A stretch of DNA of 64,000 nt, from the NCBI RefSeq assembly GCF_030381805.1, contig NZ_JAUDRH010000001.1, positions 620,001-684,000 of the forward strand, written 5' to 3'. The number at the start of each line of letters is the position of its first letter. The stretch's first letter is position 1. The notes under the pieces are model-generated. The model saw nothing but the letters and a program-made list of their open reading frames with translations, searched no databases and had not been told where the DNA came from. Positions 9,372-17,958 of the stretch are shown here, one piece after another. The stretch is from Chlorogloeopsis sp. ULAP01 (GTDB lineage: Bacteria > Cyanobacteriota > Cyanobacteriia > Cyanobacteriales > Nostocaceae). Both the position numbers and the translations under genes were made by a program.

Positions 9372-10223
9372 TTATAAGCAAGGAGGTAAGCAAACATATT
9401 CGTCATACTCTAATGTTTCTACACAACAGCTTTGACGGTTAAGAATTTTATAACCCGCATTCTTTAAAATGCGGACAATTTCTTGACTATCTTCCGGCGT
9501 AGCCTGCCAAAAAGGATGGACAGCCAAAATTATAATAGGAGGTTTGTCACTGCTGAGGAGCCGAGTTGCTCCTTTGAGTACCTTGAGTTCAGCTCCTTCA
9601 ACATCTATTTTGACTAACTTAGGCGATCGCTCTTGTTTAGTTAACAGACTGTCTAAACTAATCGCTGGTACCTCAATTTGCTGACTTACTGAAGGAGATT
9701 GCTCATTCGTAGAACCAGAAAACATTAGAGAGTTGCTAGGAGAGTTGCCATCATTAAGTAGGTTCAAACTTACTAAGCCGCCATTGACTTCGCAGACAGC
9801 TGCCTTAATTACAGTCACAATATTTTCACACTGGTTCAAAACAATATGTCGTTTTAACCAAGCAAGATTTGCTGGACTTGGTTCAACTGCAACTACTCGC
9901 CCAGTTGTGCCAACTATTCGAGCTGCTGGTAGTGAAATAAAACCCCAATTAGCTCCAATATCCCAAAAAGTATCCCCTGAACTCAAGTATTCTTTCAACC
10001 AAGCCATGAGATGAGGCTCGTATTCATCCGCAGATAAGGCTAAACTTGGAACTAATTTATAAATTCCTCCATTGATACGCTTACGGATAAAATTATGGCC
10101 TGTATCCTTTAAAAATACAGAGTAGTAAAAATTACGACCAAACTTAATTAAACTATCAGCGCCTAATCTTTGCAAAAAAGCTTTAATAGAGCGAGCTGTG
10201 GTGACAAGTGGTGTATCAAACAT
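9372..10223 (-). CDS. FkbM family methyltransferase
   Basis: A 283-residue class I SAM-dependent methyltransferase. SAM-binding motif I is DIGANWGFISLPAARIV at about residues 92-108, with the acidic end of strand 2 in VVAVEPSPANLAWL. The FkbM hallmark KIDVEGAELKVLKGA falls near residue 198. FkbM proteins O-methylate sugars or polyketides, so methylation of a glycan residue is the likely role here. A 38-codon ORF overlaps its start codon and may couple translation. The basic N-terminal 60 residues are less conserved in the family. Confidence 0.85.
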   Translation of the reverse strand: MFDTPLVTTARSIKAFLQRLGADSLIKFGRNFYYSVFLKDTGHNFIRKRINGGIYKLVPSLALSADEYEPHLMAWLKEYLSSGDTFWDIGANWGFISLPAARIVGTTGRVVAVEPSPANLAWLKRHIVLNQCENIVTVIKAAVCEVNGGLVSLNLLNDGNSPSNSLMFSGSTNEQSPSVSQQIEVPAISLDSLLTKQERSPKLVKIDVEGAELKVLKGATRLLSSDKPPIIILAVHPFWQATPEDSQEIVRILKNAGYKILNRQSCCVETLEYDEYVCLPPCL

Positions 10224-10332
10224 ATGAACCCTCGAAAGCTAATTTGATATAATGAGTTAGCAATTCTGGCATTTGCATATATTCAGGATCAAAGCCACCT
10301 TCAAATATGCTCTTACTTACAGTAAATTTCAT
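10216..10332 (-). CDS. Possible small leader ORF or gene remnant (38 aa)
   Basis: An ATG at 10330-10332 opens 38 codons ending at a TGA that overlaps the ATG of the FkbM gene (the stop lies inside ATGTTTGA). The peptide begins MKFTVSKSIFEGGFDPEYM and matches no family I recognise. The coupled stop/start argues for a translated ORF. It could equally be the surviving start of a broken gene, since a repeat lies immediately upstream. Confidence 0.35.
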   Translation of the reverse strand: MKFTVSKSIFEGGFDPEYMQMPELLTHYIKLAFEGSYV

Positions 10333-10352
10333 TTATTTGAACCACAATTTTT

Positions 10353-10427
10353 TGTAGGGGTAGGGGCGGGTTTAGCAGACATCATTTCGGTTGGAGCTAG
10401 AGATTGAAACAAAACCAGCCCTTACAG
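10353..10427. repeat. Inverted-repeat element (TGTAGGGGCGGGTTT family)
   Basis: The element starts TGTAGGGG...GGCGGGTTT and ends AAAACCAGCCCTTACAG, so the ends pair with a few mismatches over about 17 bases. This is a common type of short mobile-like repeat in cyanobacterial spacers. The rest of the 10428-10702 spacer is AT-rich and shows nothing else. Confidence 0.55.
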
Positions 10428-10702
10428 TATTGTGTGGTCTATTCATCTGAAAATGGCTGTAAGTTTTTAAGAAAAACAGTTGCATGGAAATGTGCTGGAT
10501 GTCATATGGTAGTGCATTTTCCCAAATAAGCAGATCAACTACTAAGTATACTGTCAGAAGCTATGTAGTACAAGTCTAATTACTTGACCTATATAAGCTT
10601 GTAAATCGCGATTTTATTTGTTCCTGACTAAATCATGATTTTAGTTATGAATCTCGACTTGCAATACAAAAGGTTATTTATGTTATTTTGCAGACAACAA
10701 TA

Positions 10703-11752
10703 TTAACCAACATTAATATATTGGTTGGAATGAGACTGATTAATTGTTTCATGAATAGTCAAAATCTCTTTGACTCTATTAATAATTGTGTCCTCTAAAG
10801 CTTTTTTGTAACCTGCCTGAGCAATAGATTCAATTAATGCATGATTTTGTAATAGGTACTCTACTTTTTGTCTTAATTCATTGGGACTAGAAAAATACAC
10901 AGCTTCTTTGTCTTCTGCAAATAAATTCATTAACTCTCTACTCCGCTCACTGAGCATGAGTGTCCCTGTTGCAGGAATTTCATACGTTCTAATGTTATGT
11001 CCTTCTTCGTTTTGAGGACGCAGAATATTGAGTCCCATTTTGGCAGAGCCTAAAATTTCAGGAATTTCTTGATAACTGCACATTCCTTGACACAAATTTT
11101 TTAATGTCGGCTCTTTGCAATGAGTATTCCAGTAACTTGATCCCCAAAGTCCTAATCGATAATCAGCGATCGCCTTCAAATACTGCTCTCGTTTGCGGCT
11201 AGCATCCCAGTTGCCGATAAATGCTACATCGTATATTGGGTTAGCTTGTCGTTTGGGAAAATGATATTCAACATCACTACAAAAGGGATGAAAGAAAGCT
11301 CTTTTGACACCATTTTCCACAAGACGTTCAACTAATTCTTGGCTCCAAATAAAAGCTGCATCCCACAAGGGAAATCCTCGTTGAACCCAGGAATTGCTAT
11401 GGGTATGATGAGCATCTACAGGATTATCAGTAAAAAAGACAAAGACTAGACCATGTTGTTTCAGAGCCAAAATGCTGTCAGGATGAAACAAAAGAGGAGA
11501 AATCACCAAAGTCAAATCAGGCTTAAACTGATTTGCTATCTCCACTAACTTCTGATTTGCTGACTTTGCCAGCAGTTTCCACGCTAACCGCCAAGCTACT
11601 CTATCGGGCAATGAACGTGAAACTAAACTGGGTGCAGCTTCTTTCCAGGTAAAATGTTGCACCTTACAGCCCAATGCCGAAAATCCTCGTCCGTAAACTT
11701 CTTCGGTACGCCCTAATTCTAAGGCTTGTCCAACAATCAAAACTTTGTTCAT
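10703..11752 (-). CDS. CgeB-like glycosyltransferase
   Basis: A 349-residue protein with the layout of the CgeB (spore maturation protein B) glycosyltransferase family. An N-terminal half has LIVGQALELGRTEEVYG, FKPDLTLVISPLLFHPDS and VFFTDNPVDAHH. A C-terminal Glyco_trans_1_2-like domain has YDVAFIGNWDASRKREQYL, MGLNILRPQNEEGHNIRTYE and PATGTLMLSERS. In that family the RTYE/PATG region binds the donor sugar. It is 11 bases downstream of the next GT gene, so probably co-transcribed. Acceptor unknown. Confidence 0.82.
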   Translation of the reverse strand: MNKVLIVGQALELGRTEEVYGRGFSALGCKVQHFTWKEAAPSLVSRSLPDRVAWRLAWKLLAKSANQKLVEIANQFKPDLTLVISPLLFHPDSILALKQHGLVFVFFTDNPVDAHHTHSNSWVQRGFPLWDAAFIWSQELVERLVENGVKRAFFHPFCSDVEYHFPKRQANPIYDVAFIGNWDASRKREQYLKAIADYRLGLWGSSYWNTHCKEPTLKNLCQGMCSYQEIPEILGSAKMGLNILRPQNEEGHNIRTYEIPATGTLMLSERSRELMNLFAEDKEAVYFSSPNELRQKVEYLLQNHALIESIAQAGYKKALEDTIINRVKEILTIHETINQSHSNQYINVG

Positions 11753-11763
11753 TTAAGCTACTC

Positions 11764-12942
11764 TCACCTGCAATAATTTAAAGCTTGTTTGAGTCCTTGT
11801 AAATCTTCCTGATAGCTCCACTTTTGAATCTGTTTAAGGCTTATATCTCCTGCTGAAGCACTATTGGCGATCGCCCAACGAATTGCTGCTGCTAAAGCTG
11901 CAACATCTCCTACAGGATAAATCTGCCCATTTTGCCCCTTGATCACCAAGTCAGGGGCGCAACCCACCCGATCAGTAACAACTACTGCTTTACCAGCATT
12001 CATTACTTCATTAATAGCCAACCCCCAAGGTTCAAAACTAGAGGGTAAGACAAATACATCACACAAATCATACATAGCAGGCATTTCGGACTGATTCCGA
12101 AAACCTAAAAAGCGAATCGACTGCCAGCCTGTTTCCTGGGCTTGAGCTTCTAGAGTTGGGCGCAACACTCCATCTCCCACAAATAGTAGGTAAGGCTCTG
12201 GTTCTTGGACACCATCACCTGAAAGTAACCTGTAAGCTGAGAGCAAATCCTGAGGACGTTTGACCTCAATTAGCTTGGCAGCATAGAGAATTATCGGCCT
12301 AGTCGGATCTAAACCGAGCGATCGCCGTAGTTCCTCACGATTAGCGTGAGCTATTAATGCTTGCTTTTGGAAGTAATCATTGTCAACGGCATAGGGGACA
12401 CAAAATAGGCGTTTTTCTTCAACTCCATAGCTTTTGTAAAATTGACGGTTGTAAGTACCTATGTACAAAAAACCAGTAATTTTTTCAAAAAGCCAATCAA
12501 TAAAAACATTTTTTGCCCTTTTCTTCACAAAATCAGTTGCTTCACTGATGCCGTTAGACTCTCCCCTCAGCAAAACTGGAATGCCCAACTGATTTGCTGC
12601 TAAGATAGCTTGAATACTACAAAACCAAGACCATCCGTGCACCCAAACAGCATCAAACTTCTCTTTTTGTAATTGGTTAACAATATCTTTTGCAATTGGT
12701 TGTCGTAACCAACTTTGTCGCTGCTTACTACCCCAACAGTCTAAAAAATGGTAATTGTAACCTTCCGTTAGTGGTACATCCCATTCAATTAATCGTCCAA
12801 ATCCTGCATCCTTATAAGCCTTCAGAGAAAAATCACTGTAGAAAAAAACTTTTAGGTCAATTTCTGGATCGGCAGCAATGAGTCGCAATAAAGGAGCCTG
12901 ATACTGAATTGGGTGAGAGACAAAGTAGGCTAAACTTAGCAT
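11764..12942 (-). CDS. Family 4 glycosyltransferase
   Basis: A 392-residue GT-B glycosyltransferase. The N terminus has LAYFVSHPIQYQAPLLRLI, typical of GT4 enzymes of exopolysaccharide clusters. The middle contains LRGESNGISEATDF, and about residue 215 RPIILYAAKLIEVKRPQDLL begins the nucleotide-sugar domain. The signature PSSFEPWGLAINEVMNAGKA carries both glutamates of the EX7E motif. It is part of the leftward operon-like run. The sugar specificity is not readable from sequence. Confidence 0.9.
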   Translation of the reverse strand: MLSLAYFVSHPIQYQAPLLRLIAADPEIDLKVFFYSDFSLKAYKDAGFGRLIEWDVPLTEGYNYHFLDCWGSKQRQSWLRQPIAKDIVNQLQKEKFDAVWVHGWSWFCSIQAILAANQLGIPVLLRGESNGISEATDFVKKRAKNVFIDWLFEKITGFLYIGTYNRQFYKSYGVEEKRLFCVPYAVDNDYFQKQALIAHANREELRRSLGLDPTRPIILYAAKLIEVKRPQDLLSAYRLLSGDGVQEPEPYLLFVGDGVLRPTLEAQAQETGWQSIRFLGFRNQSEMPAMYDLCDVFVLPSSFEPWGLAINEVMNAGKAVVVTDRVGCAPDLVIKGQNGQIYPVGDVAALAAAIRWAIANSASAGDISLKQIQKWSYQEDLQGLKQALNYCR

Positions 12943-13051
12943 CTGTGAAGATATGATTTTAAGATGATTGAACAGGCTAATTTGGAATTTTAAAAAAGAA
13001 TATTAGAAAGTATTTTTAAAGTTTTATACTGCCAGTTTTATTGTTTCTGGT

Positions 13052-14116
13052 TCAACTCAAGTTGATTAACTTTAAAATTTCCTTGACTCGACTTTCCCAA
13101 CTCAATTGAGGGATTAATTTTTCTCTAGCTATTAAAGCAGATTGAAAATATGAGTATCGGTTTTCCCAAAGATTATCCCAAATTGTTTTCAAATCATCTT
13201 GACTAATTGTATGGTCAATAGGAATAACAAAATCAGAACCAAATATCTTTTCAAAGATAGGGTCTTTAGGAGGTTGACCAAGAATAACTGTGCCACTAGC
13301 AGCAGCTTCAAACCATCTACAAGTCATGGGACTAAATGTTAGAACCCTTTTGGGATTAGTTAATTCTACAGGCCAGGAGAAGGTAAAAAAACTGTGGGCA
13401 AGATGCCATGCGTATTGTCTGTAGACATCCTGAGAATCTAACTGCGGCTGCATACTTGTAGCTGTTGTATATTCGTAATAATTGCCTGTTTGCAAACAAT
13501 ACTCTTTAACACTGTGATGAACTTTCTCTAAACGACGACCATAAGCAGAAAAACTAATTAATTTTTCTTCCTTAGTAACTGGTTGAAATCTATCAAGCTT
13601 TACACCTTGAGCTACAGCGTGCCACTTTCTCTGCGTTTTCTCCTCTAAAAATGGTACTGCTCCATGAAATGAAGTAATAGCAAGATCCCAATTTGTAGAT
13701 GCTAAAACCCGACGAATAGAAGGAAGTTGTCTTTCAAAAGTATCGAATATATAAAGAATTTTAACTCCTACATTTTGATCCCAATTTTTGAAGAGATCAA
13801 GCAGAAAGTTCTCTGGCCCCATGAGTATAACCCAAAGTACGTCAGCTTCTAGGTTATGTTCCACTCTGGGAATAAACTCTCGCAACTTACCATATCGAGT
13901 GCCATGTCCAATACGTTTATCAATAAATCTTGGAAATTTTCGCTTTGGCATCACTACTTTATGCCCACCTGTGATGCGAACTATCTCATTTTCAAAATCT
14001 CTAAGCACTCCGTATTCAAAACCGCTCAGATTCGTGTTAGTAAGTACAATATGTTTTAAGTTCATCATGCTTGTTGTTGAAACAGCACTGCTCGGCGTTG
14101 ATACAGTGGCAGACAT
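13052..14116 (-). CDS. Glycosyltransferase, GT-B fold (CgeB/Glyco_trans_1_2-like)
   Basis: A protein of about 354 residues with GT-B features: IVLTNTNLSGFEYGVLRDF at the N terminus, ADVLWVILMGPENFLLD, and a C-terminal RWFEAAASGTVILGQPPKD segment that corresponds to the donor-site loop of Glyco_trans_1_2 enzymes. The frame extends 12 codons further upstream to 14152, but that stretch consists of two HIP1 palindromes, so I prefer the internal ATG at 14114-14116. An even later start (MNLKHIVL) is possible. Function in the glycan pathway is inferred from position and fold. Confidence 0.75.
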   Translation of the reverse strand: MSATVSTPSSAVSTTSMMNLKHIVLTNTNLSGFEYGVLRDFENEIVRITGGHKVVMPKRKFPRFIDKRIGHGTRYGKLREFIPRVEHNLEADVLWVILMGPENFLLDLFKNWDQNVGVKILYIFDTFERQLPSIRRVLASTNWDLAITSFHGAVPFLEEKTQRKWHAVAQGVKLDRFQPVTKEEKLISFSAYGRRLEKVHHSVKEYCLQTGNYYEYTTATSMQPQLDSQDVYRQYAWHLAHSFFTFSWPVELTNPKRVLTFSPMTCRWFEAAASGTVILGQPPKDPIFEKIFGSDFVIPIDHTISQDDLKTIWDNLWENRYSYFQSALIAREKLIPQLSWESRVKEILKLINLS

Positions 14117-14178
14117 AAAAAACGATCGCCCTCTATAAAAAAGCGATCGCATTATTCAAAACTTTTGAGCTTTTATCT

Positions 14179-14529
14179 TTACGTGGGAACTGTCCTGGTT
14201 CGGCGTCGCCGTTCTTTACGTCTAGTCCCTCCTGCCATTTCGTACTCGCTGCTATCTTTACCAAACTTTGACACGACGCCATTTAGCATACGCTCTGAGA
14301 GTTTCGAGAGAATTAGCTCTGACTCCAGAATCTCATGATATGCCTGATCAACCTTTGATAAAATGGTGTTATAAGCTTGGAGTTTTTCCCTAGTATCTTC
14401 AACAGCATTTGTAAAAGCTTGCATCGTTAGACCATTGCCCAAGTCTAACGTCGTATCAATAGACTTGAGACTGGCAATCCGTCGCTCTGCTTTTTCCAAA
14501 ATTGGTGAACTTCGCTTACGTCTACTCAT
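14179..14529 (-). CDS. Conserved-looking hypothetical protein, 116 aa
   Basis: A small, highly charged protein. It begins MSRRKRSSPILEKAERRIA and ends in a very basic tail (GGTRRKERRRRTRTVPT). The middle is predicted helical (LQAYNTILSKVDQAYHEIL). I do not recognise the family. The basic tail suggests nucleic-acid or membrane-surface binding, but that is inference. It lies upstream of and in line with the glycosyltransferase gene at 13052, so may share its transcript. Confidence 0.6.
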   Translation of the reverse strand: MSRRKRSSPILEKAERRIASLKSIDTTLDLGNGLTMQAFTNAVEDTREKLQAYNTILSKVDQAYHEILESELILSKLSERMLNGVVSKFGKDSSEYEMAGGTRRKERRRRTRTVPT

Positions 14530-15075
14530 AAATTCAGTACCCCATTAGTAAAGCTATACCTAAATCTTAAGAAATACTTAAATGAGGTCATAACCGTAAT
14601 ATTGGGGAAAATTAGGAATGAATAAGTCAGTAAATCCCGAAAAGATTTAAAACAATCTCTGTTAAGCAGAAGCAAATGCGATAAATGCTTATATTTTTTC
14701 AAGAAAAACTTAAGCATTTATTATCAAAGCTTCAATGATTATAAGAAACACTAGAGACATTCTTAGAAATACTCGAATACTTCTTATATATACTTTTTCA
14801 TTTATAGAAAAGGTTCAAGCGATCGCTACAATCATTTGAAGTTTTTCAATAATATCAAGTTCAGTTCATTACTTATAAATCTTTAAGCACCCCACCCACC
14901 TAACGGTACCCTCCCCTTGATAAGGGGAGGGTTAGGGAGGGGTAACACCAAGATGGTAATCATAACTAATCATGCGAACTTGATATAAATACTTATTTTA
15001 GAGACTTGCAATTAAAAAAATCTCCAACTTGCCAATTTGTAGGATGCGTGCTTGACAATAGTCCGTAACACATTA
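14530..15075. other. Intergenic region with repeats
   Basis: An AT-rich spacer of about 545 bases. It contains a GC-rich palindromic repeat at 14888-14944 (CCTCCCCTTGATAAGGGGAGG core) and, at its right edge, the first copy of a repeat that also occurs at 17782. No gene is visible. Confidence 0.5.
14888..14944. repeat. CCTCCCCTTG-type palindromic repeat
   Basis: The palindrome CTCCCCTTGATAAGGGGAG is flanked by CACCCCACCCACC and by GGGTTAGGGAGGGGT. A second member lies at 63429-63474. This is a widespread cyanobacterial spacer repeat. Confidence 0.6.
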
Positions 15076-15088
15076 TCAACCCTCGAAT
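15000..15088. repeat. Direct repeat copy A flanking the Uma2 gene trio
   Basis: This sequence, from GAGACTTGCAATT through GTGCTTGACAATAGTC to CGTAACACATTATCA, closely matches 17782-17865. The match runs into the 3' end of the first Uma2 gene and supplies its last codons and stop. Confidence 0.65.
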
Positions 15089-15792
15089 AGTGGTGGGTTA
15101 CCCAATCGGCGTTGTTTAAGTAGCTCAACAAACGCTTGATGAACTTTTGTAGTCATACTCTTTTGCACTTGTGCTAACACTGTTGCCAAATCTCCAGCTA
15201 ACAAAGCCGCAACAGTCAAATCAAGTCCAGGAAATACACGACTGCAAATCAAACCAGACTCATTAGGCTGTAAGGGAATATACTCACCTTTTTGCAAATT
15301 GAACCAGTCTAATTTCTGTTCAGCCATTTGCCAAACAATGTATTCTTGTACACCATTGCGGCGATAAACTTTTAATTTGTCGTGCAAATCATAGGAAGCG
15401 CTACTAGAAGCAATTTCTACTATCAGTTCTGGCGCACCTTCAACATAGTCATCTTCACTAATGCGCGATCGCCCTCCACAAGCTTCTTCAATTCGTAATA
15501 AGGCATCGGGTTGTGGTTCATTGTCCAAATCCAATCGCACAGTTGCATTATCAGCAAACTCAACTCCAGGAGTAGCACTACTATACAGTCCTAACCAAGC
15601 CATAATGTGTGCGTGGGGTCTGCCATGTCTGTAATATCTAAGTGGCGATGGCACGTAGACAACTCCCTCAATCAGTTCAGCTTTTTTAAGATCAGGCATG
15701 GCGTGGTAACGGCGTTCAAATTCATTGCGCGTCAGGCGATCGCCATTTTCTAGCAGTGGCAACGATTTTGCCAAATTGGCTGCAAAAGTCAT
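15076..15792 (-). CDS. Uma2 family (DUF820) PD-(D/E)XK nuclease-fold protein
   Basis: A 238-residue Uma2/DUF820 protein. The restriction-nuclease-like core shows QPDALLRIEE (Asp), GAPELIVEIASSSASYDLHDK (Glu) and KLKVYRRNGVQEYIVWQ, the order expected of a PD-(D/E)XK fold. Cyanobacteria carry dozens of Uma2 genes of unknown role, often linked to mobile DNA. The frame opens at TTG two codons before, but ATG at 15790-15792 with a purine-rich GAGAGAGA upstream is preferred. It is the most divergent of three neighbouring Uma2 genes. Its last codons lie in a dispersed repeat. Confidence 0.85.
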   Translation of the reverse strand: MTFAANLAKSLPLLENGDRLTRNEFERRYHAMPDLKKAELIEGVVYVPSPLRYYRHGRPHAHIMAWLGLYSSATPGVEFADNATVRLDLDNEPQPDALLRIEEACGGRSRISEDDYVEGAPELIVEIASSSASYDLHDKLKVYRRNGVQEYIVWQMAEQKLDWFNLQKGEYIPLQPNESGLICSRVFPGLDLTVAALLAGDLATVLAQVQKSMTTKVHQAFVELLKQRRLGNPPLFEG

Positions 15793-15837
15793 GACCAAAT
15801 CTCTCTCAAGCTGATACTCTTCATTTTATCAAGGGGT

Positions 15838-16677
15838 TCACGGTAAATCGGGATCGATGCCCAAAGCTCGCAGTCGTGCTGCCAATTGTTCAGCCCGTTG
15901 ACGCTCCTGTTCGGCTCGTAGATGTTCTTGTTCAGCCCGTTGGCGCTCCTGTTCAGTTCGTTGGCGTTCTTGTTCTATTTGCTGTTGAGCCAGTTGTTTT
16001 TGTTGACTTTCTTGTTCAGCTAGTTCTGCTGGAGTAGGTATCCAATCGCCTGCAACTGAGTACCAACGTAACCATAACCGCTCAATACCCTGGTAATAAC
16101 CCTGCCAAAGTCCCAAACTTAGCTCTAATTCAGGTAGCACAATTGGTGATTCAATTAAATTTAACTCCTGATAGCGTCCGGCAATATTCTGAAAGATACG
16201 TAATCGGTTCGTATAGCGATCAAAAACGATGTAATAAGGAATACGCAGAATTCGTTCATAAACTTCCCATTTTGGAGGAGGTTGGCTCACCTCTCGCAGA
16301 GTTTGTCCTAAATCCTCCTTTTCAATTCCTGGAGAGAGCAATTCCACTACTACCGAAGGGGCAATTCCTTCTTGCCAAATTACGTAACTCAAACGTAAAT
16401 CTCTTTGCTCATATAAACGCGAAACACCCAAAACGGCGAACCAGTCGGGACGTTTGTACCATTGGGGGTGATGAACATCGTAATAAAGATTTAAGTCAGT
16501 GGCGACAAATATCTGATCCGGTGGATAATCGGGTGGGCAGAAAGTTTCGCGCAGGAGTTGGGGTTGTAAATCGTGAAATTCGTCAGGCAAGCCAGGTTCT
16601 TCAGGATCTTCACTCGGAAGATCATACATAGTTGGTAGGTATTCTTTGGGAGGGCGAGGAGGATTTGTTTGATACAT
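15838..16677 (-). CDS. Uma2 family protein with C-terminal coiled coil
   Basis: A 279-residue Uma2/DUF820 protein. The core has KRPDWFAVLGVSRLYEQRD, APSVVVELLSPGIEKEDLG and KWEVYERILRIPYYIVFDR. The C terminus carries at least four heptad-like units around QERQRAEQ, forming a charged coiled coil, and ends LAARLRALGIDPDLP. It is paralogous to the next gene (16930-17685) along its whole length, but with more coiled-coil repeats. The last 75 bases of the two genes are nearly identical. Biochemical function unknown. Confidence 0.85.
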   Translation of the reverse strand: MYQTNPPRPPKEYLPTMYDLPSEDPEEPGLPDEFHDLQPQLLRETFCPPDYPPDQIFVATDLNLYYDVHHPQWYKRPDWFAVLGVSRLYEQRDLRLSYVIWQEGIAPSVVVELLSPGIEKEDLGQTLREVSQPPPKWEVYERILRIPYYIVFDRYTNRLRIFQNIAGRYQELNLIESPIVLPELELSLGLWQGYYQGIERLWLRWYSVAGDWIPTPAELAEQESQQKQLAQQQIEQERQRTEQERQRAEQEHLRAEQERQRAEQLAARLRALGIDPDLP

Positions 16678-16929
16678 GGCCGAATTTTTTGACCAACTAA
16701 CTTTAGGTTAGCGAATGAGAATAGGTTTGGAGTTTAGTCAACTAAACGATTAATATATCTTGTGTCAATTTATGCTCTCAGCTAAAAAAGCGATCGCCCT
16801 AATTAAGTAGGTGGTTTTCCTTCTGCTATCTGCCATCTGCCTTTTTCAAGTCAAATGGTTTTCCTTCTGCCATCTGCCTCCAGCATAGCTGCCTTTTACT
16901 TAATCCTTTACGATTTATATTTTTACTAT
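16678..16929. other. Spacer with short direct repeats
   Basis: The spacer contains GGTTTTCCTTCTGC(C/T)ATCTGCC at 16811 and again at 16857, plus a HIP1 site. It is a low-complexity repeat typical of these genomes. No gene is seen. Confidence 0.45.
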
Positions 16930-17685
16930 TTACGGCAAATCGGGATCGATGCCCAAAGCTCGCAGTCGTGCTGCCAATTGTTCAGCCCGTTGACGCTCCT
17001 GTTCAGCTCGTTGACTTTCTTGTTCAGCTAGTTCTGCTGGGGTAGGTATCCAAGCACCTGTTGCATCATACCAACGTAGCCACAGACGTTCTATACCTTG
17101 GTAAATCCCTCGCCAAAGTCCTAACCCTAGCTGCACTTCTTCTAGCCACAGTCCCTGCCCTTCGATAGGTAAAGCTTGGTAGCGGCTAGTTATTAGTCCA
17201 AATACTTGTAATTCATCCGTATAGCGGTTAAACACGAAGTAATAAGGCACTCGTAAGATTTGTTCGTATACTTCCCACTTTGTTGGCGGTTGATTAACTT
17301 CCCGCAGAGTTTGTCCTAAATCTTCTTTTTCAGTACCAGGAGAAAGTAGTTCAACTACTACAAAAGGATTGACTCCTTCCTGCCAAATAACGTAGTTCAA
17401 GCGCAAGTCTTGCTGTTCATATAATCGGGAAACTCCCAGCACAGCGAACCAATCAGGTCGTTTGTACCATTGGGGATGGCGCGGATCATAGTAGAGATTT
17501 AAGTCACTAGCAACAAAGATTTGATCGGCTGGATGATTGGCGGGGCGGAAAGTAAGACGCAGGAGTTCAGGCTGTAGGTCGTGAAATTCGTCGGGCAATC
17601 CTGGTTCCTCTGGATCTTCACTTTTAAGATCGTACATTGTGGGTAGTATTTCTTTTGGGGAGCGAGGAGGATCTGTTTGATACAT
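16930..17685 (-). CDS. Uma2 family protein, paralogue of the preceding gene
   Basis: A 251-residue Uma2/DUF820 protein. It shows KRPDWFAVLGVSRLYEQQD, NPFVVVELLSPGTEKEDLG and KWEVYEQILRVPYYFVFNR, matching the neighbour at 15838 almost residue by residue. It has about two QRAEQE heptad units where the neighbour has four or more, which suggests loss or gain of 21-base units. Both begin MYQT-PPR-PKE and end in the same 15 residues. It arose by tandem duplication. Confidence 0.85.
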   Translation of the reverse strand: MYQTDPPRSPKEILPTMYDLKSEDPEEPGLPDEFHDLQPELLRLTFRPANHPADQIFVASDLNLYYDPRHPQWYKRPDWFAVLGVSRLYEQQDLRLNYVIWQEGVNPFVVVELLSPGTEKEDLGQTLREVNQPPTKWEVYEQILRVPYYFVFNRYTDELQVFGLITSRYQALPIEGQGLWLEEVQLGLGLWRGIYQGIERLWLRWYDATGAWIPTPAELAEQESQRAEQERQRAEQLAARLRALGIDPDLP

Positions 17686-17781
17686 GACAGAGAAAATTCG
17701 ACCGACTAGCTTTAGCTTAACAACTCACAAGCAAGCGATCGCTGCAATCTTTTATATTTTTCAACCAACACAGTTATTGTT

Positions 17782-17865
17782 AGGGACTTACAATTCAAAA
17801 ATCTCCAATTTGGAGGGTGTGTGCTTGACAATAGTCTGTAACGCACCATCAGCCCTAGAACTTTT
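17782..17865. repeat. Direct repeat copy B flanking the Uma2 gene trio
   Basis: It matches 15000-15088: GGGACTTACAATTCAAAAAT, GTGTGCTTGACAATAGTC, GTAACGCACCATCA. It lies just upstream of the third Uma2 gene. Parts recall the GTAGGGTGTGTTA element family. Confidence 0.65.
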
Positions 17866-17958
17866 CCACGTTTCTAAGATAACTAAGCAATTAACTGATT
17901 TGCTGTATTATGTTTATATTTGACAATATATCTATTTGCTTAGACTTAATAGAACTTA

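Noticed and set aside
16143..16631. 162-codon rightward ORF
   Set aside because: It lies entirely opposite a well-supported Uma2 gene and has no independent evidence.
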